From Streptomyces pseudovenezuelae (GTDB taxonomy: Bacteria; Actinomycetota; Actinomycetes; Streptomycetales; Streptomycetaceae), in NCBI RefSeq assembly GCF_001513955.1, contig NZ_KQ948144.1:812853-876852 (forward strand): a stretch of DNA of 64,000 bases. The letters run 5' to 3'. Of this stretch, positions 1 to 7,631 are shown one piece after another (the first letter of the stretch is position 1; the number at the start of each line of letters is the position of its first letter). The notes below the pieces were generated by a model. It had not been told where the DNA came from and did not search any database. It worked only from the letters and a program-made list of their open reading frames with translations. Made by a program: the position numbers and the translations under genes.

Positions 1-834
1 CCGCCGGCCGGTCGCGGCCGCGATGCGCTCGTGGTCGTGCACGGGCAGTGCCGCCGAACCGGAGACGAGGAGCCGGGCCCCGGCCAGGGACTTCACCAAC
101 TCCGGTTCTCCGGACAGGGTTTCGGCGATGCGGTGGTACATCGTGGGGACGCCGAAGAGCATGGTCGCGCCGTCGTTCAGCTCCCGGGCCACACCGTCCG
201 TGCTGAAACGGCCCAGGTGACGGACCGAGCCGCCACGGCGGAGCGGGCCGAGGATGCCCAGCACCAGGCCGTGCACATGGAAGAGGGGCAGGCCGTGCAC
301 GAGGACGTCCTCCGACGTCCACTGCCAGGCGTCCGCGAGGGCGTCCAGGGTGGTGGCGACCGCCCGGCGGGGGATCACCGCGCCCTTCGGGGGGCCCGTC
401 GTGCCGGAGGTGTAGACGACCAGAGCGGGGTCGCCGTCCCGCGCCGGGCTCGCAGGGGAGGGGCCGCCGGTGCCCTGCACATCGATGTCGATGTCGATAC
501 GCTCCAAAGCGGCTACCGCGGAGGGGAGTTCGGTACCGGGCGCGGTGAGCAGCAGGCCCGGCGCGCTGTCCTGCAGGATGTGCCCGAGCTCCTTCTCGCC
601 GGACTTCGGGTTGAGCGGCACCGCGGCGACACCGGCCTCCAGGGCCGCCACCACGGCCACCGCGGTCTCCAGTTCCGGCGTCGCCCACACGGCCACGCGG
701 TCGTACCGTGCGAGACGGGCCGCCAGGGCGCCGGTCGCGGCGGCGAGTTGCGCGTAGGTGAGTGAGCGGTCACCGAACCGCAGGGCGGGACGGTCCGCCG
801 TGGCGCCCCTGAGGGCCGGGAAGAGAGAGGTCAC
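1..834 (-). CDS. matB: Malonyl-CoA (methylmalonyl-CoA) ligase, C-terminal part beyond window edge
   Basis: The protein joins malonate or methylmalonate to CoA with ATP through an acyl-adenylate, in the cytoplasm, feeding fatty-acid and polyketide synthesis. The visible 278 residues are the N-terminal part of an ANL-superfamily ligase of about 485 residues. They show the phosphate loop YTSGTTGPPKG, a PLFHVHGL segment and a SGSAALPVHDHERIAAATGR segment, all very close to the characterised S. coelicolor MatB (SCO2444) as I remember it. The GTG start at 834 follows an AGGAG site and gives VTSLFPAL, matching the family N-terminus. It lies 36 bp after matC on the same strand, so the two are probably co-transcribed. 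The adenylation A8 and A10 motifs are outside the window. Confidence 0.9.
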   Translation of the reverse strand, partial: MTSLFPALRGATADRPALRFGDRSLTYAQLAAATGALAARLARYDRVAVWATPELETAVAVVAALEAGVAAVPLNPKSGEKELGHILQDSAPGLLLTAPGTELPSAVAALERIDIDIDVQGTGGPSPASPARDGDPALVVYTSGTTGPPKGAVIPRRAVATTLDALADAWQWTSEDVLVHGLPLFHVHGLVLGILGPLRRGGSVRHLGRFSTDGVARELNDGATMLFGVPTMYHRIAETLSGEPELVKSLAGARLLVSGSAALPVHDHERIAAATGRR

Positions 835-870
835 GCTTCACCACTCCTAATCTGTTGTCGCCTGTCGGTC

Positions 871-2241
871 CTACCCGAACCCCGGCACGACCATCACCAG
901 CCACACCACCGCGGGCACCACCGCGACCACGATGCCCCCGTAGATCATCAACTGCCGGAAGAAACGCTCGCGGTCCACGTCCGGCGCCGCGGCCAGCACC
1001 AGCGCCCCGTTCGTGGAGAACGGACTCACGTCCACCACCGTCGCCGACACCGCCAGCGCCGCCACCATCCCGACCGCGCCGATCTCGCCCTGCGCGAGGA
1101 ACGGCACGGCGAGCGGGATCAGCGCGCCCATGATCCCCACGGAGGAGGCGAACGCGGAGACGATCGCGCCGATATAGCACAGCAGTACGGCGGCCAGCAG
1201 CGGGACACCGATGCCGCCGACGCCCTCACCGGCCCACTTGATGGTGCCCATCTGGTCCAGCACGCCGACGTAGGTGAGGACACCGCAGATCAGCAGCACC
1301 GTGGTCCAGGCGATCTGCCCGACCGCCGTTCGGCTGTCCTGCGGCCAGGCGGCGCTCAGGATCACCGCGAGGGTGATCGAGGTGAGCCCGGCGTCGAGGT
1401 CGAAGACGAGGACGGCGACGACCAGGGCGACCAGGGCGGTGAGCGTCGCGACCCGGGCGGGGGTGAGGCGGGTGGTGTCGGGGGTCTCGGGACGGGCGGC
1501 CACCGCGGTGCCGGAGCGGGCGGTGCCGGAGGAGGGAGCCGTGCCGGTGCCGGTGCCGGTGCCGTCGGCCGGTGCGTCATGCCGGTCCGGGGTGCCGGTG
1601 GCGCCATGCGCCTCGTCCAACGGCACCGCCCCCTGCGCCCACAGCTTCAGCCCGCCGAACAGCACGAACATCACGCCCGCGATGACGAGGTTGACGATGA
1701 GCGAGGCCAGGAAGAGGAACACGGCGTTGCCCGGCAGGTGTTCGCGCTCGACGATGCCGTTGACGATCGTGCCGTAGATGCTGATCGGCGAGAAGCCGCC
1801 GCCCTGGGCGCCGTGCACCACCATCGCGCCCATCAGCAACGGGCTGATCCCGTACCGCGCCGCGAAGCTCAGCGCGATCGGCGCGACGATCGCGACCGCG
1901 GCCGGGCTGACCGCGCCGATCGCCGTCAGCGCGCCGGTGAGCGCGAACATCACCCACGGGATCAGCGCCACCCGGCCGCGCACGAGCCGGATGGACGCGT
2001 GGACCAGCCAGTCCGTGGTGCCGTTGGCCCGCGCGATGGCGAACAGGTACGTCACGCCGACCAGGACGACGAACAGGTCGCCGGGGAAGCCGGCGAAGAT
2101 GCCGTCCGCGTCGAGGTCGGCGACCAGCTCGCCCACAGCGAAGGCGGCGGCGAAGGCGAGGGCGCCCATGTTGACGGAACGGGTGGTGGCGATGACGAAC
2201 ACCACGACCAGGACGAGGATCGAGATGAGTTCGGGGGACAT
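871..2241 (-). CDS. matC: Malonate/dicarboxylate carrier MatC
   Basis: This is an integral membrane carrier of 456 residues that should take up malonate for MatB. The N-terminal half fits the MatC_N family closely (NMGALAFA, FAGFPGDLF, LIPWVMFALTG, GGFSPISIYG), and the C-terminal half has the paired SAFASS and SPFSTNGALV segments known from Rhizobium MatC. About a dozen hydrophobic segments flank a cytoplasmic loop at about residues 205-255. That loop is low-complexity (Gly-Thr and Ala-Pro runs) and is encoded by a GTGCCG hexamer array near 1540-1562. The ATG start has GGAG about 7 nt upstream. The promoter region is shared with the divergent regulator. Confidence 0.9.
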   Translation of the reverse strand: MSPELISILVLVVVFVIATTRSVNMGALAFAAAFAVGELVADLDADGIFAGFPGDLFVVLVGVTYLFAIARANGTTDWLVHASIRLVRGRVALIPWVMFALTGALTAIGAVSPAAVAIVAPIALSFAARYGISPLLMGAMVVHGAQGGGFSPISIYGTIVNGIVEREHLPGNAVFLFLASLIVNLVIAGVMFVLFGGLKLWAQGAVPLDEAHGATGTPDRHDAPADGTGTGTGTAPSSGTARSGTAVAARPETPDTTRLTPARVATLTALVALVVAVLVFDLDAGLTSITLAVILSAAWPQDSRTAVGQIAWTTVLLICGVLTYVGVLDQMGTIKWAGEGVGGIGVPLLAAVLLCYIGAIVSAFASSVGIMGALIPLAVPFLAQGEIGAVGMVAALAVSATVVDVSPFSTNGALVLAAAPDVDRERFFRQLMIYGGIVVAVVPAVVWLVMVVPGFG

Positions 2242-2298
2242 ACGGGCTCCCGTCGTTGGGCCCCGGAGCGGTTGGGTGGATGAGTGGCTTACTGGCTG

Positions 2299-2321
2299 AT
2301 TGGCTCAGCCACTCAGCCAAT
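2299..2321. promoter_or_regulatory. MatR operator candidate O1
   Basis: A 23-bp near-perfect palindrome with arms ATTGGCT and AGCCAAT lies between divergent matC and the GntR regulator. It sits about 60 bp before the matC start. An overlapping inverted pair, TGAGTGGCT at 2281 and AGCCACTCA at 2307, suggests a composite site. GntR/FadR dimers typically bind such sites and auto-regulate; assignment to this regulator is inferred from position. Confidence 0.7.
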
Positions 2322-2380
2322 GGGGGGGATGGCTGGTTAGCGTGGTGCTGGGCGTGCGGAACGTCAAGAGTGCGCGCAGA

Positions 2381-2403
2381 ATTGGCTCAGCCACTTTGCC
2401 AAT
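2381..2403. promoter_or_regulatory. MatR operator candidate O2
   Basis: This is the second copy of the 23-bp palindrome and differs from O1 only in the right-centre bases (ATTGGCTCAGCCACT identical, then GCCAAT). It begins 82 bp after the first copy. Its last base overlaps a TTGACC that may be the -35 box of the regulator gene, so binding here would block matR transcription. Confidence 0.7.
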
Positions 2404-2451
2404 TGACCGCCTATGGGGGTGTTACTCTCCCGACGAACGAGAGGGGGACCC

Positions 2452-3159
2452 GTGACCGACGCCCTGCGCCCCATGACCAAGCCACGCCTCTACGAGCAGG
2501 TGCTGGACCGGCTGCGCCAGTACGTCGCCGAGGCCGGGCTCCGGGCCGGCGACCGGATCCCGCCCGAACGTGACCTGGCCACCCGCCTCGGCGTCAGCCG
2601 GGCCTCCGTGAAGCAGGCCATCGTCGTGCTGGAGGTCCAGGGCCTGGTCGAGGCACGGCACGGCGGCGGGACGTATCTCGTGCGCGACAGCCTCGACGTC
2701 GAGCCCGTCGAGAAGATGGTCGAGCGGCGCCGGCGCCTGCCCGACGTCCTCGACGCCCGCGAGGCCCTGGAGACCAAGCTCGCCGAACTGGCCGCCGAGC
2801 GCCGCACCGACGAGGACCTGGTCGCGATGCGCACGGCCCTCGCCAGGATGGCCGGCGAGATCGAGGACGGCGGCCATGGCGTCGAGGGCGACCGCCTGTT
2901 CCACGCGGCGGTCACCGCGGCCGCGCACAGCGGCCTGCTCGCGGAGTTCATGCGCTCCATCGCCGACCAGATCGCCGAGAGCCGCACCGAGTCCCTGCGC
3001 CAGCCGCACCGCCCCGAGCGCTCCCTCGCCCAGCACCGGGCGATCCTCGACGCGATCGCCCTCCAGCGCCCGGGCCAGGCGGCCACGGCGATGCGCCGCC
3101 ATGTCCGTACCGTGGCGAAGGTGCGGCTGCTGGACTGGGATCCGGAGGACGACGTGTAG
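2452..3159 (+). CDS. matR: GntR/FadR-family regulator of the malonate locus
   Basis: A DNA-binding repressor of 235 residues, probably responding to malonate or its CoA ester. A winged helix-turn-helix covers about residues 10-75 (PPERDLATRLGVSRASVKQA, then a GGGTYL wing). An all-alpha FCD ligand domain follows, with the Arg/Asp/His spacing typical of FadR-like proteins (REALE, FHAAV, HRAIL). I chose the GTG at 2452 because GAGAGGGGG lies directly upstream. An ATG 39 bp earlier has no ribosome site. The gene is divergent from matC and the two palindromes lie between them. The gene symbol rests on context. Confidence 0.8.
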   Translation: MTDALRPMTKPRLYEQVLDRLRQYVAEAGLRAGDRIPPERDLATRLGVSRASVKQAIVVLEVQGLVEARHGGGTYLVRDSLDVEPVEKMVERRRRLPDVLDAREALETKLAELAAERRTDEDLVAMRTALARMAGEIEDGGHGVEGDRLFHAAVTAAAHSGLLAEFMRSIADQIAESRTESLRQPHRPERSLAQHRAILDAIALQRPGQAATAMRRHVRTVAKVRLLDWDPEDDV

Positions 3160-3160
3160 C

Positions 3161-3176
3161 GGGCCCGCGCGGGCCC
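3161..3176. terminator. Bidirectional terminator between convergent genes
   Basis: A perfect 16-bp G+C palindrome starts just after the regulator stop codon and ends 13 bp before the end of the convergent ATP-grasp gene. It can fold into a compact hairpin for either transcript. There is no T-tract, which is common in Streptomyces. Confidence 0.5.
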
Positions 3177-3189
3177 CGAAGCCGGCGAC

Positions 3190-4059
3190 CTACCGCCCGG
3201 CGGCCGCCAGCACCGCCTCCACCACCGGCCGCAGCGAGCCCGGGTGCAGGAACAGGAAGAGGTTCGGCTCGACCAGCTCCAGTTCCATGACCCGCGGCTG
3301 CCCGTCCTCCCCGTCGACGAGGTCCACGCGCGCGTACAGCAGCTCCGGCGCGTCCGGTACGGCGGCCAGGGCGCGCTCGGCGACGGCGTGTTCGGCCTCG
3401 GTCGGCGTCCAGGGCTCCAGGCCGGGGTGGGCGACCTTCGCCGCGTCGAAGGCCGTACCGGGAGCGAGGACGGCCCGCTTGCGGCTGGCGTGCAGCAGCC
3501 GGCCCCCGAAGAACTGCAGCGCCCGCTCGCCGGCCGCGTCGATGCCCCGCATGTACGGCTGCACCATCGCGGTCAGCCCCTCCGCGTGCATGCGCTCCAG
3601 CTGCCGTACCGCGCTCTCGTGCTGCCCCGGCGTGTACCGCGCCGCGTAGCGCGCGCCCGCCCCGGACGTGGGTTTGACGACGTACTCCTGGTCGTCGGGC
3701 AGGTCGGCCGGGTCGCCGGGCGCGAGATAGCGGGTCGGCACCACCGGGACGCCCGCCTCCGCGAGTTCCCCGAGGTAGCGCTTGTCGGTGTTCCAGCGCA
3801 CGACCTCCGCCGGATTGGCCAGCCGCGTCACCTTGGCGCACCGCTCCGCCCAGGCCACGAACTCGGCCGCCCGCCAGCTGTAGTCCCAGGTGGACCGGAT
3901 GAGGACCAGGTCGTACCCGGCCCAGTCGACGTCCCCGTCGTCCCAGAACACCGTCTGCGCGTCGGCCCCGGCCTCCCGCAGCGCCGCCGCCAGCACGGGC
4001 AGGTCGGCGTCCTTGCTGGGCTCGGGCCGGGGGTCGTAGGTGACGAGGGCGATTCGGGG
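3190..4059 (-). CDS. ATP-grasp domain protein
   Basis: A cytoplasmic protein of about 289 residues with an ATP-grasp fold, the family that joins a carboxylate to an amine or thiol through an acyl-phosphate. Visible elements are the N-terminal pre-ATP-grasp segment (RIALVTYDP, VLIRSTWDYSW), the ATP-binding strand YVVKPTSGAGAR and a metal-binding C-terminus (MELELVEPNLFL). The substrate cannot be read from the sequence. The GTG at 4059 (VPRIALV) follows AAAGGA at good spacing and is preferred to an ATG at 4077. It stands alone, convergent with the malonate regulator. RimK-like ligation is possible but unproved. Confidence 0.75.
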   Translation of the reverse strand, partial: PRIALVTYDPRPEPSKDADLPVLAAALREAGADAQTVFWDDGDVDWAGYDLVLIRSTWDYSWRAAEFVAWAERCAKVTRLANPAEVVRWNTDKRYLGELAEAGVPVVPTRYLAPGDPADLPDDQEYVVKPTSGAGARYAARYTPGQHESAVRQLERMHAEGLTAMVQPYMRGIDAAGERALQFFGGRLLHASRKRAVLAPGTAFDAAKVAHPGLEPWTPTEAEHAVAERALAAVPDAPELLYARVDLVDGEDGQPRVMELELVEPNLFLFLHPGSLRPVVEAVLAAAGR

Positions 4060-4216
4060 CACGGCGGGTTCCTTTCCCATACGGCTCGACCGGCAGGCTA
4101 ACCACGGCGGACGCAACCGCGGCAACCGCTTTACCTGGGCGGGGGCGGCCTGAGCTGTCCGACGGTGTCCAGAGCGGGGCCGTCAGAGCCGTGGTCCGCG
4201 ACGCGGCGCCGGGTCG

Positions 4217-4813
4217 TCAGCGCACGGTCAGTCTCTGCAGCAGCCCCCAGGTGAACTCGGCCACCACCTCCCGTCGTACGCCCGCCTCGTCCGGGGCCGT
4301 GAGGGCCAGGCCCCAGCGGGTCGGGGCGGTGCCCTCCAGGGGGCGGGCCGGGGGGAAGGCCCGGGCCGCCTCGTCGACCGTGCAGGACCAGGGGGTGAGG
4401 TCGGCGAGGGTGCGCAGGCCGGGGCCACTGGCGCCCGGGGCGCGGATCAGCCACTCGTTCCAGACCGCGCCGGTCGGGGCCAGGAGGACCTCGAAGCGCA
4501 GGTCGGGCCAGAGCGGGACGGGCCAGAGCCAGGCCTCGCACTCCAGGTCGCCCACCGTGCGGGTCAGCACGGTCCCGGGGGCGCCGAGGACCGAGCGGTA
4601 CCGGGACGCGGCGGCGCGGGCCCGCGGGGAGCGGACCATCGCCTGCCAGCGTTTGTTGGCCTCGCGCATGTCCGCGATCGAGGCGCCCAGGGTGTGTCGG
4701 GCGCCCTCCACCAGGTCGGGGTTGTGGTCGGCCATGCGGCGCAGCAGGACCAGCTGGAAGTCGTGGACGGTGAAGGGGCTAGCCGGGGGCTTTCCGGAGG
4801 GCATGGTCCCCAT
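4217..4813 (-). CDS. Conserved hypothetical protein
   Basis: I do not recognise this protein of 198 residues. It has no signal peptide or membrane segment. An N-terminal helical part (about 1-75, FTVHDFQLVLLRRMADHNPDLV) is followed by a tryptophan-rich beta part (WLWPVPLWPDLRFEVLL, WNEWLI, FTWGLLQRL). Codon bias is normal for the neighbourhood and GGGGG precedes the ATG at 4813, so it is a real gene. It lies 72 bp downstream of the FkbM methyltransferase gene on the same strand and may be the tail of that operon. Confidence 0.6.
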   Translation of the reverse strand: MGTMPSGKPPASPFTVHDFQLVLLRRMADHNPDLVEGARHTLGASIADMREANKRWQAMVRSPRARAAASRYRSVLGAPGTVLTRTVGDLECEAWLWPVPLWPDLRFEVLLAPTGAVWNEWLIRAPGASGPGLRTLADLTPWSCTVDEAARAFPPARPLEGTAPTRWGLALTAPDEAGVRREVVAEFTWGLLQRLTVR

Positions 4814-4885
4814 CGTCCCCCACCGTCGCTTTCCATGGTGCTCCGCCTCCGGGCGCCTCAGTCGGTGTCGAGGGGAAGACCGTGC

Positions 4886-5734
4886 TCACCCCTTCGGGCC
4901 TCCGCGCGCTCTTCCCCTCGACACCGACGCGCCCTCCGGCTCCGCACGGGCGACACCGGGGCGGCGGCCGTCGGGGAGGAAGAGCACCGAGTTGATGTAC
5001 CGCGGACGGCGCAGGAAGGGCAGGACCCGGCGGAGCAGACCCTGGCTGACGACGTACGAGGCCGTCTCCTGGTGGGCCTCCAGGGGGAAGCCGGACAACG
5101 GGACCCAGGTGGCGCGGGGCAGCACCCAGCCGTCGTAGCCGAGGAGGGAGAGATAGGTCACCACCGGGGCGATCGGCTGGATCCGGGACTCCAGTTCGAC
5201 GAAGAGGGCGGGCCGGTCGCGCGCGAGGATTCCCGTCGCCCCGCGCAGCACCGCGAGCTCGCTCCCGTCCACGTCGATCTTGATGAACCCGACGTCCTTC
5301 AGGCCCAGTTCGTCCAGTGTGACGCAGCGGACGTCCAGCGCGCGGCCGTGGATGTCGCGCCGGACCAGGGAGGACACCCCGCGGTCGCCCTCGTCGCCGG
5401 GCGGCAGCCACAGCCGGGCGGTGCCCGGGTGGTCCGCGGCGGCGGCCTGGACGACCCGGACGTTCGCGGGGGCCGCCGAGGTCAGCAGCCGGGCCAGGTG
5501 GGGGACCGGCTCGACGGTCACCACCTGCCGGGCGCGGCCGGCCAGCCGGCGTGTCCACGGCCCGTACCAGCCGCCCACGTCCACGGCCGTGCGGCAGTCC
5601 GCCGGGCACAGCTCGGCCAGCCGTGCCAGCTCCGGTTCGAAGCGCGGGTACACGGCCCGGGCGGCCGCCGCGACGAGGCGGGTGGGCAGATGGGGGGCCA
5701 CCCGCGCCGCCCAGGTGCGCGCCGGTCCGGTCAT
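4886..5734 (-). CDS. FkbM-family SAM-dependent methyltransferase
   Basis: A 282-residue class I methyltransferase of the FkbM type, which usually O-methylates sugars or polyketides. Motif I is AVDVGGWYGPWTRR, the acidic turn is VTVEP, and the FkbM signature FIKIDVDGSELAVLRGA lies in the middle. It is the last gene of the eight-gene AftD-like operon, and its ATG overlaps the stop of the Trm112-like gene by 4 nt. In this setting the likely substrate is a hydroxyl on the glycan or lipid made by the neighbouring glycosyltransferases. The Arg/Gly-rich C-terminus after about residue 255 is probably disordered. Confidence 0.8.
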   Translation of the reverse strand: MTGPARTWAARVAPHLPTRLVAAAARAVYPRFEPELARLAELCPADCRTAVDVGGWYGPWTRRLAGRARQVVTVEPVPHLARLLTSAAPANVRVVQAAAADHPGTARLWLPPGDEGDRGVSSLVRRDIHGRALDVRCVTLDELGLKDVGFIKIDVDGSELAVLRGATGILARDRPALFVELESRIQPIAPVVTYLSLLGYDGWVLPRATWVPLSGFPLEAHQETASYVVSQGLLRRVLPFLRRPRYINSVLFLPDGRRPGVARAEPEGASVSRGRARGGPKG

Positions 5735-5970
5735 GGGGTCATCCCGGGGGTCTGGGGGGAACCCCCGGTACAGCGGCGCAGCAGGTCCTCGTGCTGGTCG
5801 TCGGTCACTTGCTCGCCGGAGGACGGCAGCAGCTGCGGGATGCCGTCGACGATCGGGTAACGGCGGTGCAGCCGGGGGTTGTAGAGGGCCTCGTCCGGCG
5901 GTACGAGGTGCAGCGGGCCCTTGTCGAGCGGGCAGGCCAGGATCTGCAGCAGCGGGTCGTCGGGGTTCAT
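5731..5970 (-). CDS. Trm112-like small protein
   Basis: A 79-residue protein of the Trm112/UPF0434 type, small zinc-ribbon-like partners that activate or stabilise methyltransferases. It carries the family core ILACPLDKGPL and YPIVDGIPQLLP. Only one core cysteine remains, so zinc binding is doubtful. It sits directly before the FkbM methyltransferase with a 4-nt ATGA overlap at both ends, which fits a partner role for one of the three methyltransferases of the operon. The ATG has AAGGAG 9 nt upstream inside the preceding gene. Confidence 0.75.
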   Translation of the reverse strand: MNPDDPLLQILACPLDKGPLHLVPPDEALYNPRLHRRYPIVDGIPQLLPSSGEQVTDDQHEDLLRRCTGGSPQTPGMTP

Positions 5971-6884
5971 GGGGGCGTCAACTCCTTGGCACCGATGGGG
6001 GGTTGGGGCGCCGGATCGTGCTTGGGCATGCTGAGCAGCACGGCGACGGCCAGCACGGTGCCCGCGAGGCGCAGCGCGAGGCGCAGCGGGTCGTGGGGCA
6101 GCGACTCACCGAACGAGAGCGTGCCGAGCACCGCGGTGTACAGGCAGGTCACCGTGGTGCACACCGGCACGATCAGCGAGGCCCGGCAGCGTTGCAGTGC
6201 CGCCTGCGACATCACCAGGCCGAACGCTCCGGTGAACAACAGGAGATACGGATACGGGGAGCGCAAGAGCTCAACCACCGCGCCACCGAGCCCACTTGAC
6301 GTCAGACAGCTCGACACTCCCTTGATCGCGAGCGAGCTGACCCCGTACAGCAGACCCACCGCCACGCCGTACTCGACGCCGGTCGTCGGCATGCGGTGCC
6401 GGTGTCTGGTGCGCCGCTCGGCGGACGCGTACAGCCACACGCCCGCCGCCAGCGAGGGCACGCACACCAGCAGGATCAGCTGGTACGGGGCGTCCCGGCT
6501 GACCCGGTCCGAGCCCTCCTTCAGGGACAGCACGACCATGAGGAGCGCGGCGAGGATGGCACCCAGCGCGTACCGCTCCCGCCCGGTCGTCTCTTCGCCC
6601 AGCAGCCGCGCCGACAGCAGCACCAGCAGCACCAGACCGGAGACGAAGATGCCCTGCGCGGCCGCGATCGGCAGCGTCCGGTAGACCGCGAGCTGCGCCG
6701 CGAACCCGGCCGCCAGCGAGAGCGAGCCGCCGATCCACAGCGGACTTCTGAGCACCAGCTTGAGCAGCCGCGCCGGTTGCCGGATCGACACCTCCGGCAG
6801 GGCGGTCAGCGCCCGCTTCTCCAGGACGAATCCGACGCTGTACAGGGTGTTCGCCAACAGGGCCGCCGCCACTCCCCACCACAT
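5967..6884 (-). CDS. DMT-superfamily (EamA-like) transporter
   Basis: An integral membrane protein of about 305 residues with nine or ten hydrophobic helices in two repeats, as in drug/metabolite transporters. I chose the ATG at 6884 because AGGGGG stands 5 nt before it. The stop overlaps the next ATG by 4 nt, and the gene begins 9 bp after the preceding methyltransferase. Family members export metabolites or flip lipid-linked sugars (the ArnE/F type). In this operon a flippase for a polyprenyl-linked or lipid intermediate is a reasonable guess, not shown by the sequence. Confidence 0.75.
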   Translation of the reverse strand: MWWGVAAALLANTLYSVGFVLEKRALTALPEVSIRQPARLLKLVLRSPLWIGGSLSLAAGFAAQLAVYRTLPIAAAQGIFVSGLVLLVLLSARLLGEETTGRERYALGAILAALLMVVLSLKEGSDRVSRDAPYQLILLVCVPSLAAGVWLYASAERRTRHRHRMPTTGVEYGVAVGLLYGVSSLAIKGVSSCLTSSGLGGAVVELLRSPYPYLLLFTGAFGLVMSQAALQRCRASLIVPVCTTVTCLYTAVLGTLSFGESLPHDPLRLALRLAGTVLAVAVLLSMPKHDPAPQPPIGAKELTPP

Positions 6885-6893
6885 GGTCACCCC

Positions 6894-7631
6894 CTAGGTC
6901 TTGCGCGCGTGCAGCAGCAGGATGGACGCGAGCGAGGGCCTGGCACACGCCAGCCGGTCCAGGGCGCGCAGCGGACGCGGCACACCGTGGAAGGGCGCCC
7001 CCGCGAGCCGTACGACCTCGAAGCCGGCCGCCGCGACGAACTCCCGCAGCGCGCGGGCCGTGTACAGCCGCAGATGACCCACGACCTCCCGCCCCGGCCG
7101 TCCGTGGATCGCCCGCAGGCTCACCTCCGAGAACACCGGCTGGACGCCGGCCAGCAGCAGTCCGCGGTTGTACCAGGCGGCCAGGTTCGGTGTGGACAGC
7201 ATGAGATGGCCACCCGGCCGCAGGATGCGCCGGATCTCGTCCAGGGCGGCGTCGGGGTCGACGAGATGCTCGACGACCTCGCTGAACAGCACGGCGTCGA
7301 CGGAGGCGTCCTTGAACGGCAGCCCCTCGCCGCTCAGTTCGCCGCGTACGGCGTACGGCAGCCGGGAGCGGGCGCGCTGGAGGGCGTCCTGGGACCAGTC
7401 GACGCCGACGACGCGGTGACCGGTGAGGAGCGGGGCGGCGGTGGCGGCCGCGGTGCCGTCGCCGCAGCCGATGTCCAGGACGGTACGCGGGACCGTTCCG
7501 GCCGCGCCGAGGGCCGCGGCCAGCATGCGGGCCTGGCGCAGGGAGCGGGGCGTGCCGGAGGCCACCGGGACGGCCGGGTCCTCGTAGAAGTCCCTGAGGC
7601 CGCCGCGGCGAGGGGGCGCGGTGGTGTTCAC
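6894..7631 (-). CDS. Class I SAM-dependent methyltransferase (UbiE/Coq5-like)
   Basis: A 245-residue cytoplasmic methyltransferase. It has motif I TVLDIGCGDGTAAATA, post-I VVGVDWS, and motif III LFSEVVEHLVDPDAALDEIRRILRPGGHLMLSTPN. The GTG at 7631 overlaps the stop of the condensation-domain gene (GTGA) and follows GGAGGTGG, so translation is coupled. The substrate is unknown. The operon context suggests the same glycan or glycolipid as its neighbours. It is a separate family member from the methyltransferase at 13137-13877. Confidence 0.82.
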   Translation of the reverse strand: MNTTAPPRRGGLRDFYEDPAVPVASGTPRSLRQARMLAAALGAAGTVPRTVLDIGCGDGTAAATAAPLLTGHRVVGVDWSQDALQRARSRLPYAVRGELSGEGLPFKDASVDAVLFSEVVEHLVDPDAALDEIRRILRPGGHLMLSTPNLAAWYNRGLLLAGVQPVFSEVSLRAIHGRPGREVVGHLRLYTARALREFVAAAGFEVVRLAGAPFHGVPRPLRALDRLACARPSLASILLLHARKT

